DNA of 64,000 bases from an uncultured Clostridia bacterium. Its GTDB lineage: Bacteria; Bacillota; Clostridia; TANB77; CAG-508. Shown here piece after piece: positions 1 to 9,005 of the stretch. Numbering within the stretch: the first letter of the stretch is position 1; every line of letters starts with the position of its first letter. The DNA is taken from positions 9,185 to 73,184 of the forward strand of contig CAKPSX010000002.1 in assembly GCA_934184665.1 (NCBI GenBank), in the 5' to 3' direction. A program made the position numbers and the translations under genes. The notes below the pieces were generated by a model. It was not told where the DNA came from. It saw only the letters and a program-made list of their open reading frames with translations, and ran no database searches.

Positions 1-1136
1 GTATTTTCAAGTTCTTCTGATTTTACATCAGTGGTATTAGATGTGTTATTTTCTGAAGTTGTATCATCAGAAACAGATGCAACTTCTGGATTGATTTCTA
101 ATTTATTTTCACTTGAAACAGCAACACCAATGCCAACAGGTTCTTTAACAGTATTTGCAACTAGATTTTCTGGTAATGGTTCAGTTGATGAAGGACTTAC
201 TGAATATGTCTCAGTAGATGTGGTACTATTTTTTTCGAACTCATCAGAAAAAGTAATTTCGTTTTTATCAACAGAAATACTTAATGCAGAATTGTTAATA
301 GCAATTTCAACAAAGTTTTTGTTACGTCCAATTCTTGAAACATTGATATAACTAGGAACTTCTATAGGCATATTTGTTATTATGTAATATCCACCATTTT
401 CATGAGAAATTAATAAAACATTTTCAGAATTTGAAATCTGAACACCTACAGTTGTTACAGTAAAATTGAAATTATCTTCTTCAATACAAACTGTTGCCTG
501 ATTATCCTTAAACAAAACTTTGTAATTGTTTTGAACAGTTGAAATAGCTAGTATATCATTATCTGATTTTGGAAAGAAACATAAAAGGTCTGATGATGTT
601 TTATCTGTGATATCTTTTACATCTCTTGAAACACTTTTCTTTTCTTCTTGTTTTGGAGCATTTGTTTCAGAAACCACTTTTTTAATTTCATTTAATTTTT
701 CAGCATTTTTTGGCGCAACATTAGATGCATTTTTAGAAATATTAGAAAGTTGTTCATAAGAATTTATTGTTTTTTGCATTATTTCTTTAACAATATCTAT
801 GTTTTTTTCAACCTTTTCAAACAATTTATTGTATTGCTCAATATTTTGCTTAAGTGAATTTTTCTGTTCTAAAATAATATCTAAAATATTATGCAAGTTT
901 GTTAAGTCTTGTAAATTTATACCAACTTGAAGTTGAGCTGTTTCTAAACTTGCTAATAACATATTTTTAAATACTTCATCATTTGCGAATGTTACTGAAA
1001 TTTCTTCAACATATGTATTAATATAATCTTTGAACTTATTTTGAGAAAGTTGAAGTTCATTAATTAATTCAATTTCTTTTGTAATAACAGTTGTTAATTG
1101 GCTTTGGTTTTCTAGCTTTTTGTTATAATTAATCAT
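1..1136 (-). CDS. Unrecognised coiled-coil protein, C-terminus cut by window edge
   Basis: An open frame of about 378 codons runs on the minus strand from ATG (1134-1136) to the window edge without a stop. A ribosome binding site of the type AAAGGAATG lies just upstream, and a good promoter precedes it. The first 180 or so residues are rich in Leu, Glu, Lys, Asn and Gln and look alpha-helical or coiled-coil. A more beta-like segment follows around residues 200-290, and then a Ser/Thr/Glu-rich, probably disordered tail. I see no signal peptide, membrane segment or catalytic motif. The N-terminal helices resemble structural or scaffold proteins in general terms only. I do not recognise the family. 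The gene is divergent from rpe. Confidence 0.75.
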   Translation of the reverse strand, partial: MINYNKKLENQSQLTTVITKEIELINELQLSQNKFKDYINTYVEEISVTFANDEVFKNMLLASLETAQLQVGINLQDLTNLHNILDIILEQKNSLKQNIEQYNKLFEKVEKNIDIVKEIMQKTINSYEQLSNISKNASNVAPKNAEKLNEIKKVVSETNAPKQEEKKSVSRDVKDITDKTSSDLLCFFPKSDNDILAISTVQNNYKVLFKDNQATVCIEEDNFNFTVTTVGVQISNSENVLLISHENGGYYIITNMPIEVPSYINVSRIGRNKNFVEIAINNSALSISVDKNEITFSDEFEKNSTTSTETYSVSPSSTEPLPENLVANTVKEPVGIGVAVSSENKLEINPEVASVSDDTTSENNTSNTTDVKSEELEN

Positions 1137-1190
1137 AATAATCTCATTCCTTTCACAAGGCATAAACATCATAATTTATGCTCAATCCAG

Positions 1191-1219
1191 ATTATAACAT
1201 AAATGTGGGAAATTTCCAA
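1191..1219 (-). promoter_or_regulatory. Promoter of the left-edge minus-strand gene
   Basis: On the minus strand TTGGAA (1214-1219) and TATAAT (1191-1196) are separated by exactly 17 nt. A perfect palindrome, GGAAATTTCC (1208-1217), overlaps the -35 element and could be an operator. The leader downstream holds a small hairpin (GCATAAA pairing with TTTATGC) before the ribosome binding site. Confidence 0.6.
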
Positions 1220-1300
1220 CGAATTTAATGAAAAAATTAATATATATTTTTAGATTCATAAAAATGGTGAAGAATTTATTAAATAAAAATCATAAAACTC

Positions 1301-1329
1301 TTGCTATTTTCAAGGACAAATAGTAAAAT
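1301..1329 (+). promoter_or_regulatory. Promoter for the rpe-pgi genes
   Basis: TTGCTA (1301-1306) and TAAAAT (1324-1329) have a 17-nt spacer. The predicted start of transcription falls right at the ribosome binding site of rpe, so the leader would be short. Confidence 0.4.
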
Positions 1330-1353
1330 AGTGGCGAGGAGGGATGAGAATAA

Positions 1354-2022
1354 ATGGTAGAAATATCAACATCAATCTTATCAGTAGAAAAAGGAAAAGA
1401 GGCTGAAGTATTTTTTGCATTAGAAAAAGCAAAAACAGATTATTTCCACATAGATGTAATGGATGGAAAGTTCGTTGAAAAAGATACATACCAAAAAATG
1501 GTAGAATACAGTAATTACATAAAAAGAATTTCAAACTTACCACTAGATGTGCATTTGATGGTAGAAAATGTAAAAGATGCAATAGAAGATTTTTCGGCAG
1601 TAGAACCAAATATAATAACTTTTCATTTAGAAGCATGTAAAACAAAAGAAGAAGTAATGGATAGAATAAAACAAATAAAAGAAAATGGCTCAAGAGTTGG
1701 AATAGCAATAAAACCAGAAACAAATATTGAAGAAATATATGAATATTTGCCATATATACATACGTGCTTAGTAATGACAGTTGAACCAGGCAAAGGTGGA
1801 CAAACATTAATAACAGATATGTTAGCTAAAATTTCTACATTAAAGGCATATGTTGAAAAAAATAATATAGAAATAGACATAGAAGTTGATGGTGGTGTAA
1901 ATATAAAAACTGCACCAAGAGTTAAAGAAGCAGGCGCTGATATTTTGGTTGCAGGAACAGCCATCTTAAAGGCTAATAATTTTGCTTCAATTATCGACGA
2001 GTTGAGGGAGATTGAAAAATAA
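1354..2022 (+). CDS. rpe: Ribulose-phosphate 3-epimerase
   Basis: This cytosolic enzyme interconverts ribulose-5-phosphate and xylulose-5-phosphate in the pentose phosphate pathway. The 222 residues match the usual family length. Family hallmarks are visible: HIDVMDGKFV (metal and catalytic Asp), LDVHLMV, MTVEPGKGGQ (second catalytic region and phosphate loop) and EVDGGVN. It forms a TIM barrel in known members. The ATG is preceded by GAGGAGGG at a suitable distance. An ATG at 1344 inside the ribosome binding site is out of frame. pgi follows after 18 nt, so the two are very likely co-transcribed for sugar-phosphate interconversion. Confidence 0.95.
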   Translation: MVEISTSILSVEKGKEAEVFFALEKAKTDYFHIDVMDGKFVEKDTYQKMVEYSNYIKRISNLPLDVHLMVENVKDAIEDFSAVEPNIITFHLEACKTKEEVMDRIKQIKENGSRVGIAIKPETNIEEIYEYLPYIHTCLVMTVEPGKGGQTLITDMLAKISTLKAYVEKNNIEIDIEVDGGVNIKTAPRVKEAGADILVAGTAILKANNFASIIDELREIEK

Positions 2023-2040
2023 TTAAAGGAGAGAATAAAA

Positions 2041-3348
2041 ATGTTAAACTTGAAATTAAATTTAAATAACACAGGAATAGACGAAAAAGCAATAATGAAA
2101 TACAAAGGAAGAGTTGAAGAAATACATCAAGAATTACACAACAGAGCATCAGATGAAAAAGACTTTGTTGGATGGATAGATTTGCCAACAAAATATGATA
2201 AAGAAGAATTTAAAAGAATAAAAGAATCAGCAAAGAAAATACAAGAAGAATCAGAAGTATTAGTTGTAATAGGAATTGGTGGCTCATATCTAGGAGCTAG
2301 AGCAGTTATAGAAAGCTTAACAAGCTCATTTTATAATATGCTACCAGAAAAGAAAAGAAAATTCCCACAAATATTATATGTTGGAAATAATTTAAGTCCA
2401 AACTATATAAATGAATTAATTGAAGTGCTTGGAAATAAAGACTTTTCTGTAAATGTAATATCAAAATCTGGAACGACAACAGAGCCAGCAATAGCATTCA
2501 GAATTTTCAGAGAAATGTTAGAAAATAGATATGGAATAGATGAAGCAAGAAGCAGAATATATGTTACAACAGATAAAGAAAGAGGAGCATTAAAAACACT
2601 TGCAACAAAAGAAGGGTATGAAACATTTGTTATACCAGACAATATCGGAGGCAGATATTCAGTATTAACAGCAGTAGGACTTTTACCAATAGCTGTTGCA
2701 GGAATAGATATTGATAAATTAATGGAAGGTGCAAGAGTAGCACAATTAAAATATGAAGATCCAAACTTAAAATATAATATCTGCTATCAATATGCAATTG
2801 CAAGAAATATTTTATATAAATTATATAAAAACACAGAAATACTAGTAAATTATGAGCCAAAATTACATTCATTTACAGAGTGGTGGAAACAATTATTTGG
2901 CGAAAGTGAAGGAAAAAATCAATTAGGAATATTCCCAGCAGGTGTTGATTTTACAACAGATTTACATTCAATGGGACAATACATTCAAGAAGGTAGAAGA
3001 AATCTATTTGAAACAGTATTAAGTATTGAAAAGCCAAACTCAGATATAGAAATAAAAGAAGAAGAAGACAATTTAGACGGATTAAATTATTTATCAGGAA
3101 AAACATTAGACTATGTAAATAAAAAAGCAATGGAAGGCACAATTGAGGCACATGTATCAGGTGATGTACCAAACATAGTTATTGAATTACCAGAATTAAC
3201 AGAAGAAACAATAGGACATTTAATATACTTTTTTGAAAAAGCTTGTGCAATGTCTGGAATGATACTTGGAGTTAACCCATTTAATCAACCAGGTGTTGAA
3301 AAATACAAAAAAAACATGTTTAAATTATTAGAAAAACCAGGTTATTAA
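2041..3348 (+). CDS. pgi: Glucose-6-phosphate isomerase
   Basis: It converts glucose-6-phosphate to fructose-6-phosphate in glycolysis and gluconeogenesis. The 435-residue protein is close to the shorter bacterial PGI form (about 450 residues). Visible family motifs are VVIGIGGSYLGARA (phosphate-binding SIS fold), SKSGTTTEPAIAFR, GGRYSVLTAVGLLP and the C-terminal QPGVEKYKK with the conserved lysine. The start follows AAAGGAGAG. It is downstream of rpe in the same direction, so the pair serves the same upper-glycolysis/pentose-phosphate node. No irregularity is seen. Confidence 0.96.
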   Translation: MLNLKLNLNNTGIDEKAIMKYKGRVEEIHQELHNRASDEKDFVGWIDLPTKYDKEEFKRIKESAKKIQEESEVLVVIGIGGSYLGARAVIESLTSSFYNMLPEKKRKFPQILYVGNNLSPNYINELIEVLGNKDFSVNVISKSGTTTEPAIAFRIFREMLENRYGIDEARSRIYVTTDKERGALKTLATKEGYETFVIPDNIGGRYSVLTAVGLLPIAVAGIDIDKLMEGARVAQLKYEDPNLKYNICYQYAIARNILYKLYKNTEILVNYEPKLHSFTEWWKQLFGESEGKNQLGIFPAGVDFTTDLHSMGQYIQEGRRNLFETVLSIEKPNSDIEIKEEEDNLDGLNYLSGKTLDYVNKKAMEGTIEAHVSGDVPNIVIELPELTEETIGHLIYFFEKACAMSGMILGVNPFNQPGVEKYKKNMFKLLEKPGY

Positions 3349-3388
3349 ATCTGGTTTCTAAATACAGAATGTAAGGAACGTGAAGAAA

Positions 3389-4114
3389 ATGGTAGTACAA
3401 CAAGAATATAGAGTAAGATTATCAGAAGTAGGTAAAGATAATAAAATAACAAATAAAGCAATATTGGGGATATTAGAAGATGTCGCATGTAAGCACTCTG
3501 ATATAGCGAAATGCGGAGTGCTTGACATTCCACAAACACATTTGACATGGCTTTTATTAGAATGGAATGTTCAAGTAATAAAAAGACCAATGTATGGAGA
3601 AACCATAATTGCCAAAACTTGGTCAAAAGAATCAAAGAGATGTTATGCATTTCGTGATTTTGAAGTACTAGATGAAAATGGAAATATCATAATAAAAGCA
3701 ATTTCAAAATGGGTTTTAATGAATATTGAAAAATGCAGAGTAGAAACAATACAAGAAGAGCTACTAAATAGATATGAACCAGAAATCAATAAAACAGTTT
3801 TTGAAGAAGAAGATTTTCCAAAAATAAAAGAGCCAGAGAGTTTTGAAAGAGAAACAATATATCAGGTTAGAAAAGCAGATATAGACATAAATGGACATAT
3901 GCATAATATAAATTATATCGATTTAGCAAATGAAGCATTGCCAGTAGAAATTACAGTAAATAAACAATTAGATAATTTTAGAATAACATATAAAAAAGAA
4001 ATAAAACTTGGAGAAAAATTTAGATGTAAATATGCTAGAGTAGAAAATAAAAATATTGTTACAATAAAAAGTGAAGATGATAAAACATTACATGCAATAA
4101 TTGAGTTACAATAA
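3389..4114 (+). CDS. Acyl-ACP thioesterase (FatA/FatB family)
   Basis: The enzyme releases fatty acids from acyl carrier protein. It has the tandem hot-dog layout of bacterial acyl-ACP thioesterases (about 240 residues). The second domain carries the family signature around DINGHMHNINYID, with the Asn and His of the N-x-H-x-x-N catalytic motif. I place the start at ATG 3389, giving MVVQQEYRV. The alternative GTG at 3380 lies only 2 nt from the AAGGA ribosome binding site, whereas ATG 3389 has an 11-nt spacing. It follows pgi after 40 nt and is closed by a strong terminator. Confidence 0.88.
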   Translation: MVVQQEYRVRLSEVGKDNKITNKAILGILEDVACKHSDIAKCGVLDIPQTHLTWLLLEWNVQVIKRPMYGETIIAKTWSKESKRCYAFRDFEVLDENGNIIIKAISKWVLMNIEKCRVETIQEELLNRYEPEINKTVFEEEDFPKIKEPESFERETIYQVRKADIDINGHMHNINYIDLANEALPVEITVNKQLDNFRITYKKEIKLGEKFRCKYARVENKNIVTIKSEDDKTLHAIIELQ

Positions 4115-4184
4115 AAATATTAATTTGTAATAAATATTTCTAAACAGTACTAAATATAATTGCAGATTTATATGTAAAAAAATC

Positions 4185-4217
4185 AAAAAATAGCAAGAAA
4201 TTCCTTGCTATTTTTTT
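4185..4217 (+). terminator. Intrinsic terminator after the thioesterase gene
   Basis: A 13-bp stem, AAAAAATAGCAAG with CTTGCTATTTTTT, has a 6-nt loop and a run of seven T. Confidence 0.85.
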
Positions 4218-4233
4218 AATTGTAGTGTATGAT
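4205..4233 (+). promoter_or_regulatory. Promoter candidate for the 4279 gene cluster
   Basis: TTGCTA (4205-4210) and TATGAT (4228-4233) have a 17-nt spacer. The -35 lies inside the 3' arm of the preceding terminator. The same GTG-TATGAT form appears in front of the DUF1292 gene. Confidence 0.45.
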
Positions 4234-4278
4234 ATATAAGTAGAAATAATACCGAACAAAAAGAAAGGGGAACGTGAT

Positions 4279-4683
4279 ATGAAGAAAATAATAACTGTAG
4301 CAATAATGCTAATTATATTAACAATGTCATTTGGATTAAATAAAGTATATGCAGCTGAAGCTATAATAGATCAACAAAATGAAAGTAAGTTAATAAAAAT
4401 AAAAGAAAATGCTGCAAAGACTTTAGATGAATATAAAGAGAAATATGGTTCAGATGCATATGGGTTAACAGCATATATTTTAAGTATAATTAGAATATAC
4501 AGTATCCCATTTTGCTTTTTGGGAATAGCTATTAGTGCAATATATCAATATGTAATAGGAATCAGAAAGCTTGATACACAAGAAAAAGGATTAATTACAA
4601 TGATATCATTTATAACAATATTAGTAATATGCCAGATATTACCACTTGCATTCGGAATAGTGGTGAAATTTGGAAGGGGGTAA
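4279..4683 (+). CDS. Small secreted/membrane protein, VirB2/TrbC-like topology
   Basis: The 134-residue protein starts with a clear signal peptide (Lys-Lys, hydrophobic core, cleavage near VYA-AEA, residues 25-26). A short polar segment follows, then two membrane helices (about 64-88 and 105-127). This is the layout of pilin-like subunits of the VirB2/TrbC type, but I see no sequence signature that proves it. ATG follows AAAGGGGAA. The next gene, a TadZ/CpaE-like ATPase, starts 3 nt after its stop, so the two are tightly coupled. This suggests a part in the same membrane machine, although it could be a simple accessory membrane protein. Confidence 0.7.
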   Translation: MKKIITVAIMLIILTMSFGLNKVYAAEAIIDQQNESKLIKIKENAAKTLDEYKEKYGSDAYGLTAYILSIIRIYSIPFCFLGIAISAIYQYVIGIRKLDTQEKGLITMISFITILVICQILPLAFGIVVKFGRG

Positions 4684-4686
4684 CAA

Positions 4687-7080
4687 ATGAAAGTTTTATT
4701 TGCAGTAAGTAATGATAAAATGTCAGAATCAATAGTAAGACAATATCAAAAAGAATATAAACAAATAATATCATATAAAAATGTTTATTACTTTAATGCA
4801 ATATTAAAAGAATTACAAAGAGATAAGACATATGACCGAATAATAATAAGTGAAGATTTAGAGCAATATGTAAACACAAACTATGAGCAAATGGACAAGT
4901 TTTTATTTGATAGATTAGATAGTATTAGTGATGAAGCTTCAAACATGAATGGAGAAGACATACCTATTATTTTGATTTGTACAGAAAGAAGAAATAAAGG
5001 TGAGCAATTATTAGTAAGATTATTTGGCATTGGGATATATAATGCAATACTTGGAACAGATAGAAGTGTAAATGAAGTATGTAGATTATTAAATAGACCA
5101 CGTTCTAAAAAAGAAGCAAAAATATATTATAAAATAGATTCAGAAGATGTTACATATGAGAAAAATGATGAAAACGATGTTAGTGAACAAGAAATCCAAA
5201 ATATATTAGCACATTATAAAAGCTTAGGAAATAATGAAGAAAGATTTGTAGAAAGTTTTAATAGAATAGCAAGCCAATACAATGATACACAATTAAGAGT
5301 TATAAGTAAATTTTTACCTTTGAATGTTAAAGCAGTTCTTGAAGCTAATTCTACAAAATATCAAGAAATAAATTCATATAATAATAAAATATCAGATAAA
5401 GTCAGAGTAAATAAAAAATCAGAGGCTAAATCAGGCACAAGTGAAGTTCTACTTCAAAATGTAAGAACACCTAAAATGAGTGAACCAGTAGTTGTTCCAT
5501 CATCAATTGACACAAGCAAAAAGAAAAAAGTAGGTTCAAAATCAAATGCAAATGAAATTAAGAAAGAAGTTGTTAAGTCAATAATAAGACCAGAAAAGAT
5601 TGAAGAAGTTCCTTTAGATGATATAGAAATAGAAGATATACCAAGTTTTGAAGAAACTGAGGAAACATTTGCACCAACTTTAAACTTTGAGGAAAATAAC
5701 GAACCAGTAACAATAGAAGAAGAAAAAAAGGTTGAAGAACCAGTTGTTACAGATCCTCCAAAGAGAAAAAGAGGTAGACCAAGAAAAGTAGTTGAAGAAC
5801 CAGTCGTACAAGCACCAAAAAGAAAAAGAGGTAGACCAAGAAAAGTAGTTGAACCAGTTGTTGAAGAACAAACTGAAAATGCAGTATTACCAGGTATTCA
5901 AGAAGAGGATGAAGGGTTTTTACCAGGCATCACTACAACAAATGTACCAAGAGAAGAAAAAGTAGTAACAAACACTAGAACAACACCTATAGAGAAAACA
6001 GGTATACCAGGTATAGAAACAAGTCATCCAGAAACATATAATCCTGTTTATGAAGATGAAGAAGATTCTGTATTACCAGGTTTTGAAAATGATGGCGAAA
6101 TAGAAGAACAATACACAAATGTATTAAAAAATCTAAAAGAAGAAAATGATAATACAACATACAAAGAACCAATAAATGTAGAAGAAAGTCAATATGAAGA
6201 ATTAGATATTGAAAGACTTTTATCACAAGGACAAAAAATAGTTGCATTTTTAGGAACAAGCAAAAATGGAACATCATTCTTAGTAAACAATGTTGCTGAA
6301 TTATTATCATCAAATGGAATAGATACAGCCATTTTAGATTTAACACAAAATAGAAATGCATATTATATATATACTAGAAATGAAGATGATTTAAGAGAAA
6401 AATCAAACTATTTAATGAGAAACCTAGTTGAAGGTAGAGCAGATGGTTTGAAAGAGCATAGAAATTTAACAATATATACATCAGCATTTGAAAATGATAC
6501 AGAATTAACAAATGTTGAACCTATTATTGAAACACTTGCAAGAAATCACACAGTAGTTTTATTAGACTGTGATTTTACAACTCCAATGAAATATTTCAAA
6601 TATGCTCAAGAAATATATCTAGTTCAATCAATGGATATATTAACAATACAACCACTTACAGCATTCTTAAGAAAACTTAGTGATAAAGGTATGCTTGAAG
6701 AATCAAAAGTAAGAGTTATATTAAATAAATTTATGAGAACAAAACAAATAAATGAAGAACTACTTATTGGAGGAATATCAATATATAATGATGCATCAAT
6801 GACAGTTAGAAAAGAGTTATTTAATAGAAGAACAGTACCATATATAACAATCCCATTTGAAATGAAAACATATTTAAGATATTTAGATGGACTAGTAGTA
6901 TGTGATGTATCACTAAAAGGATATTCAAAAGAATTTATGCAAAGCTTAAAACAATTAGCAAATATGATATATAATCAAGGTGATAAATCAAAGGGAAAGT
7001 ATAAGCCACCATCAATAAAAAATAATACTTTTTCAACAAATATGAGTGATACTTTAAATCAAATGAGGCAAAGCTATTAG
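4687..7080 (+). CDS. TadZ/CpaE-like atypical ParA ATPase with two AT-hook motifs
   Basis: The 797-residue protein begins with a receiver-like domain (about 1-130) that lacks a clear phosphorylatable motif. A long acidic, disordered linker follows, and then a ParA/MinD-type domain from about residue 515. The P-loop region is GTSKNGTS (523-530), where the usual lysine of GKT is replaced. This resembles the atypical KGGVGATT loops of TadZ/CpaE proteins, which localise Tad pilus assembly. Two copies of KRKRGRPRK (359-367 and 378-386) match the eukaryotic-style AT-hook core. Four spaced copies of a PG[IF] motif after LP or IP follow. It sits between a pilin-like membrane gene and a GAF protein. 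DNA binding by the AT-hooks is inference. Confidence 0.72.
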   Translation: MKVLFAVSNDKMSESIVRQYQKEYKQIISYKNVYYFNAILKELQRDKTYDRIIISEDLEQYVNTNYEQMDKFLFDRLDSISDEASNMNGEDIPIILICTERRNKGEQLLVRLFGIGIYNAILGTDRSVNEVCRLLNRPRSKKEAKIYYKIDSEDVTYEKNDENDVSEQEIQNILAHYKSLGNNEERFVESFNRIASQYNDTQLRVISKFLPLNVKAVLEANSTKYQEINSYNNKISDKVRVNKKSEAKSGTSEVLLQNVRTPKMSEPVVVPSSIDTSKKKKVGSKSNANEIKKEVVKSIIRPEKIEEVPLDDIEIEDIPSFEETEETFAPTLNFEENNEPVTIEEEKKVEEPVVTDPPKRKRGRPRKVVEEPVVQAPKRKRGRPRKVVEPVVEEQTENAVLPGIQEEDEGFLPGITTTNVPREEKVVTNTRTTPIEKTGIPGIETSHPETYNPVYEDEEDSVLPGFENDGEIEEQYTNVLKNLKEENDNTTYKEPINVEESQYEELDIERLLSQGQKIVAFLGTSKNGTSFLVNNVAELLSSNGIDTAILDLTQNRNAYYIYTRNEDDLREKSNYLMRNLVEGRADGLKEHRNLTIYTSAFENDTELTNVEPIIETLARNHTVVLLDCDFTTPMKYFKYAQEIYLVQSMDILTIQPLTAFLRKLSDKGMLEESKVRVILNKFMRTKQINEELLIGGISIYNDASMTVRKELFNRRTVPYITIPFEMKTYLRYLDGLVVCDVSLKGYSKEFMQSLKQLANMIYNQGDKSKGKYKPPSIKNNTFSTNMSDTLNQMRQSY

Positions 7081-7098
7081 AAATAGGAGGAAATAAAA

Positions 7099-8238
7099 TT
7101 GATAATTATAATTGGAATTTTAGTCACAATAATAATTGTATTGTTAATATACAATATGGCAATACATAGAAAAATACAACAATTTAATAATCTAAGTAGA
7201 CAAGCTAATAATTTGAGGGTATTACAAGACTTCTTAAGTACAGTTGGAGAATGTTCAACAGTTGATGAAAAAATCAGAAAAATTAATGATATATTAATAG
7301 AAAAATATGAAATCAAATATTCAACAATAGTAGTATTTGATGGAGCTGAATATCAAGTTAAAGCATCTAATGTTGATGAAAAACATTGGGATACATTAAA
7401 AAGACTTCAAGATGTACCAATATTTAGAGACAGCGTTTCAACAGGAAATCCAAAATATGTTACAGTAAATAATGATGCTGAAAGACTACCATATCAACAA
7501 ATGGAATTTGGTAGAGCAAAATCTGCAATATTTTTCCCAATATATATAGACAATGTATATATTGGGTATTGGATAATTGAAAGTGGAGTTCCACATGATT
7601 TTGACAATATAGATACAACAATTTTTGAAGTTGTAAAAGAAAATATTGTATCAGTATTAAGAACTGTGGTACATCAAAAAACATTAGAAGCAATTGTTAG
7701 AAAAGACTTATTTACAGGCTTATATTCAGAGGAATATTTGTACACAGAAGGAAAGAAACTTATTGATAAATATACAACATCTGCTGTATGTATGTTTAGA
7801 ATAACAAATATTGAAGAAATAAATCAAAATTACTCAAGAGAACTTGGAAACCAAGTAATAATAAGAATAAGTGATTATGTAAAAAATAATATATCAAAAG
7901 AATATGTATTTATTAGATATATGGGTCCAAAGTTTGTAATAGTATTTTCAGGAGTTGATACAGATTCAGTAACAAGTTTTATTGATGATTTGAAACAAGA
8001 AGTGGAAAAAATGAAGATATCATTAAAAAATCCAGATGATAACTTTGAAGAAGTAGAAATAGATGGAGCAAAAAATAAGAAGAAAAAATCAGAGTTAGAA
8101 AAAGCACAAGTTAGTCCTAAACTAAACTTTGTATTGACTACATACTATAAAGGTACAGGTATGGAAGAAGTATTGAAAAAATTAGAACAATATATAGATA
8201 ATGCAAGCAAAAGCGAAAATGATATAACTTGTATATAA
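7099..8238 (+). CDS. GAF-domain protein with degenerate GGDEF domain
   Basis: The 379-residue protein has an N-terminal membrane helix (residues 1-17), a GAF-like sensory domain (about 55-190) and a diguanylate-cyclase fold (about 200-290). The signature loop reads YMGPKF (M275 to F279) in place of GGDEF, so c-di-GMP synthesis is unlikely and a sensing or scaffold role is more likely. TTG is used as start, placed by AGGAGG at 7085-7090, eight nt upstream; no ATG fits. It follows the TadZ-like gene by 18 nt and precedes ireB, so it may belong to the same transcript. A Lys-rich insertion lies near residue 330. Confidence 0.7.
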   Translation: MIIIIGILVTIIIVLLIYNMAIHRKIQQFNNLSRQANNLRVLQDFLSTVGECSTVDEKIRKINDILIEKYEIKYSTIVVFDGAEYQVKASNVDEKHWDTLKRLQDVPIFRDSVSTGNPKYVTVNNDAERLPYQQMEFGRAKSAIFFPIYIDNVYIGYWIIESGVPHDFDNIDTTIFEVVKENIVSVLRTVVHQKTLEAIVRKDLFTGLYSEEYLYTEGKKLIDKYTTSAVCMFRITNIEEINQNYSRELGNQVIIRISDYVKNNISKEYVFIRYMGPKFVIVFSGVDTDSVTSFIDDLKQEVEKMKISLKNPDDNFEEVEIDGAKNKKKKSELEKAQVSPKLNFVLTTYYKGTGMEEVLKKLEQYIDNASKSENDITCI

Positions 8239-8259
8239 TCTATAGAAATGGAGGTCAAA

Positions 8260-8514
8260 ATGGATTTTGATAAAACAATGAGTTTCAATTTTGAAAAAGA
8301 AAAAAACACAAAAACAAAAGAAATTTTAAAAGAAGTATATGAGGCACTAGTTGAAAAGGGATATAATCCTATAAATCAAATAGTAGGATATATACTATCA
8401 GGAGATCCAACATATATAACAAGTCACAAAGAAGCAAGAAGCAAAATAAGACAAATAGAAAGAGATGAATTGTTAGAGATGATGGTAAGAAATTATATTG
8501 GATTAGATGAATAG
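8260..8514 (+). CDS. ireB: IreB family regulatory phosphoprotein
   Basis: This small protein of 84 residues (from ATG 8260) belongs to the former DUF965 family. IreB in Enterococcus is a substrate of the Ser/Thr kinase IreK and modulates cephalosporin tolerance. Family hallmarks are DKTMSFNF at the N-terminus, NPINQIVGYILSGDP in the middle and IRQIERDELLEMMVRNYI near the end (the middle and end motifs are as commonly seen in the family). An upstream in-frame ATG (8248) overlaps the GGAGGT ribosome binding site, so 8260 is preferred. The ireB-ruvX order with a DUF1292 gene is conserved in Firmicutes. Confidence 0.92.
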   Translation: MDFDKTMSFNFEKEKNTKTKEILKEVYEALVEKGYNPINQIVGYILSGDPTYITSHKEARSKIRQIERDELLEMMVRNYIGLDE

Positions 8515-8522
8515 AGGTAAAA

Positions 8523-8942
8523 ATGCGAATATTAGGAATAGATTATGGAGATTCGAGAACTGGAATAGCAATAACAGATGCACTAAATATAACAGTTCAA
8601 GGATTAGAAACAATAAATAATAAAGGCTCAGACAAGGTTATTCTTAAGAGGCTTGATGAAATTTTAGAAAAATATGAAGTTGATACAATAGTTGTTGGAA
8701 GACCAATAAATATGAATGGTACACCTTCAGAAAGAACTAATATCACAGAAAAGTTTATTCATAAATTAAAATGCAAATATAATAAAATGAAAATTGAAAC
8801 AGTAGATGAAAGATTAACAACCATTGCGGCACATAAAACAATGAACTTCTTAGAAATAAATAAGAATAAAAAGAAAAATATAGTAGATACTATATCTGCG
8901 GTATATATTTTAGAAACATACTTAAATAAAATTCAAAACTAG
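8523..8942 (+). CDS. ruvX: Holliday junction resolvase-like protein RuvX (YqgF)
   Basis: The 139-residue protein has the RNase H-like fold of YqgF/RuvX. Visible motifs are GIDYGDSRTGIAITD with the first catalytic Asp, TIVVGRPINMNGTPSERT, VDERLTT and a late Asp in VDTISAV. The family acts in 16S rRNA 5'-end maturation and has been proposed to act in recombination. It starts 8 nt after ireB behind GAGGT. The length is normal. Confidence 0.93.
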   Translation: MRILGIDYGDSRTGIAITDALNITVQGLETINNKGSDKVILKRLDEILEKYEVDTIVVGRPINMNGTPSERTNITEKFIHKLKCKYNKMKIETVDERLTTIAAHKTMNFLEINKNKKKNIVDTISAVYILETYLNKIQN

Positions 8943-8971
8943 TTGCAAAAAGTGCAAAAATAGTGTATGAT
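8943..8971 (+). promoter_or_regulatory. Promoter for the DUF1292 gene
   Basis: TTGCAA (8943-8948) and TATGAT (8966-8971) have a 17-nt spacer, immediately after the ruvX stop. Confidence 0.5.
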
Positions 8972-9005
8972 GTTTAAGATTAAAATAAATTGAAAGGAGT
9001 AAATA

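Noticed and set aside
31..351. Plus-strand open frame of 106 codons at the left edge
   Set aside because: It is antisense to the long minus-strand frame that runs from 1136 to the window edge and has a promoter and ribosome binding site.
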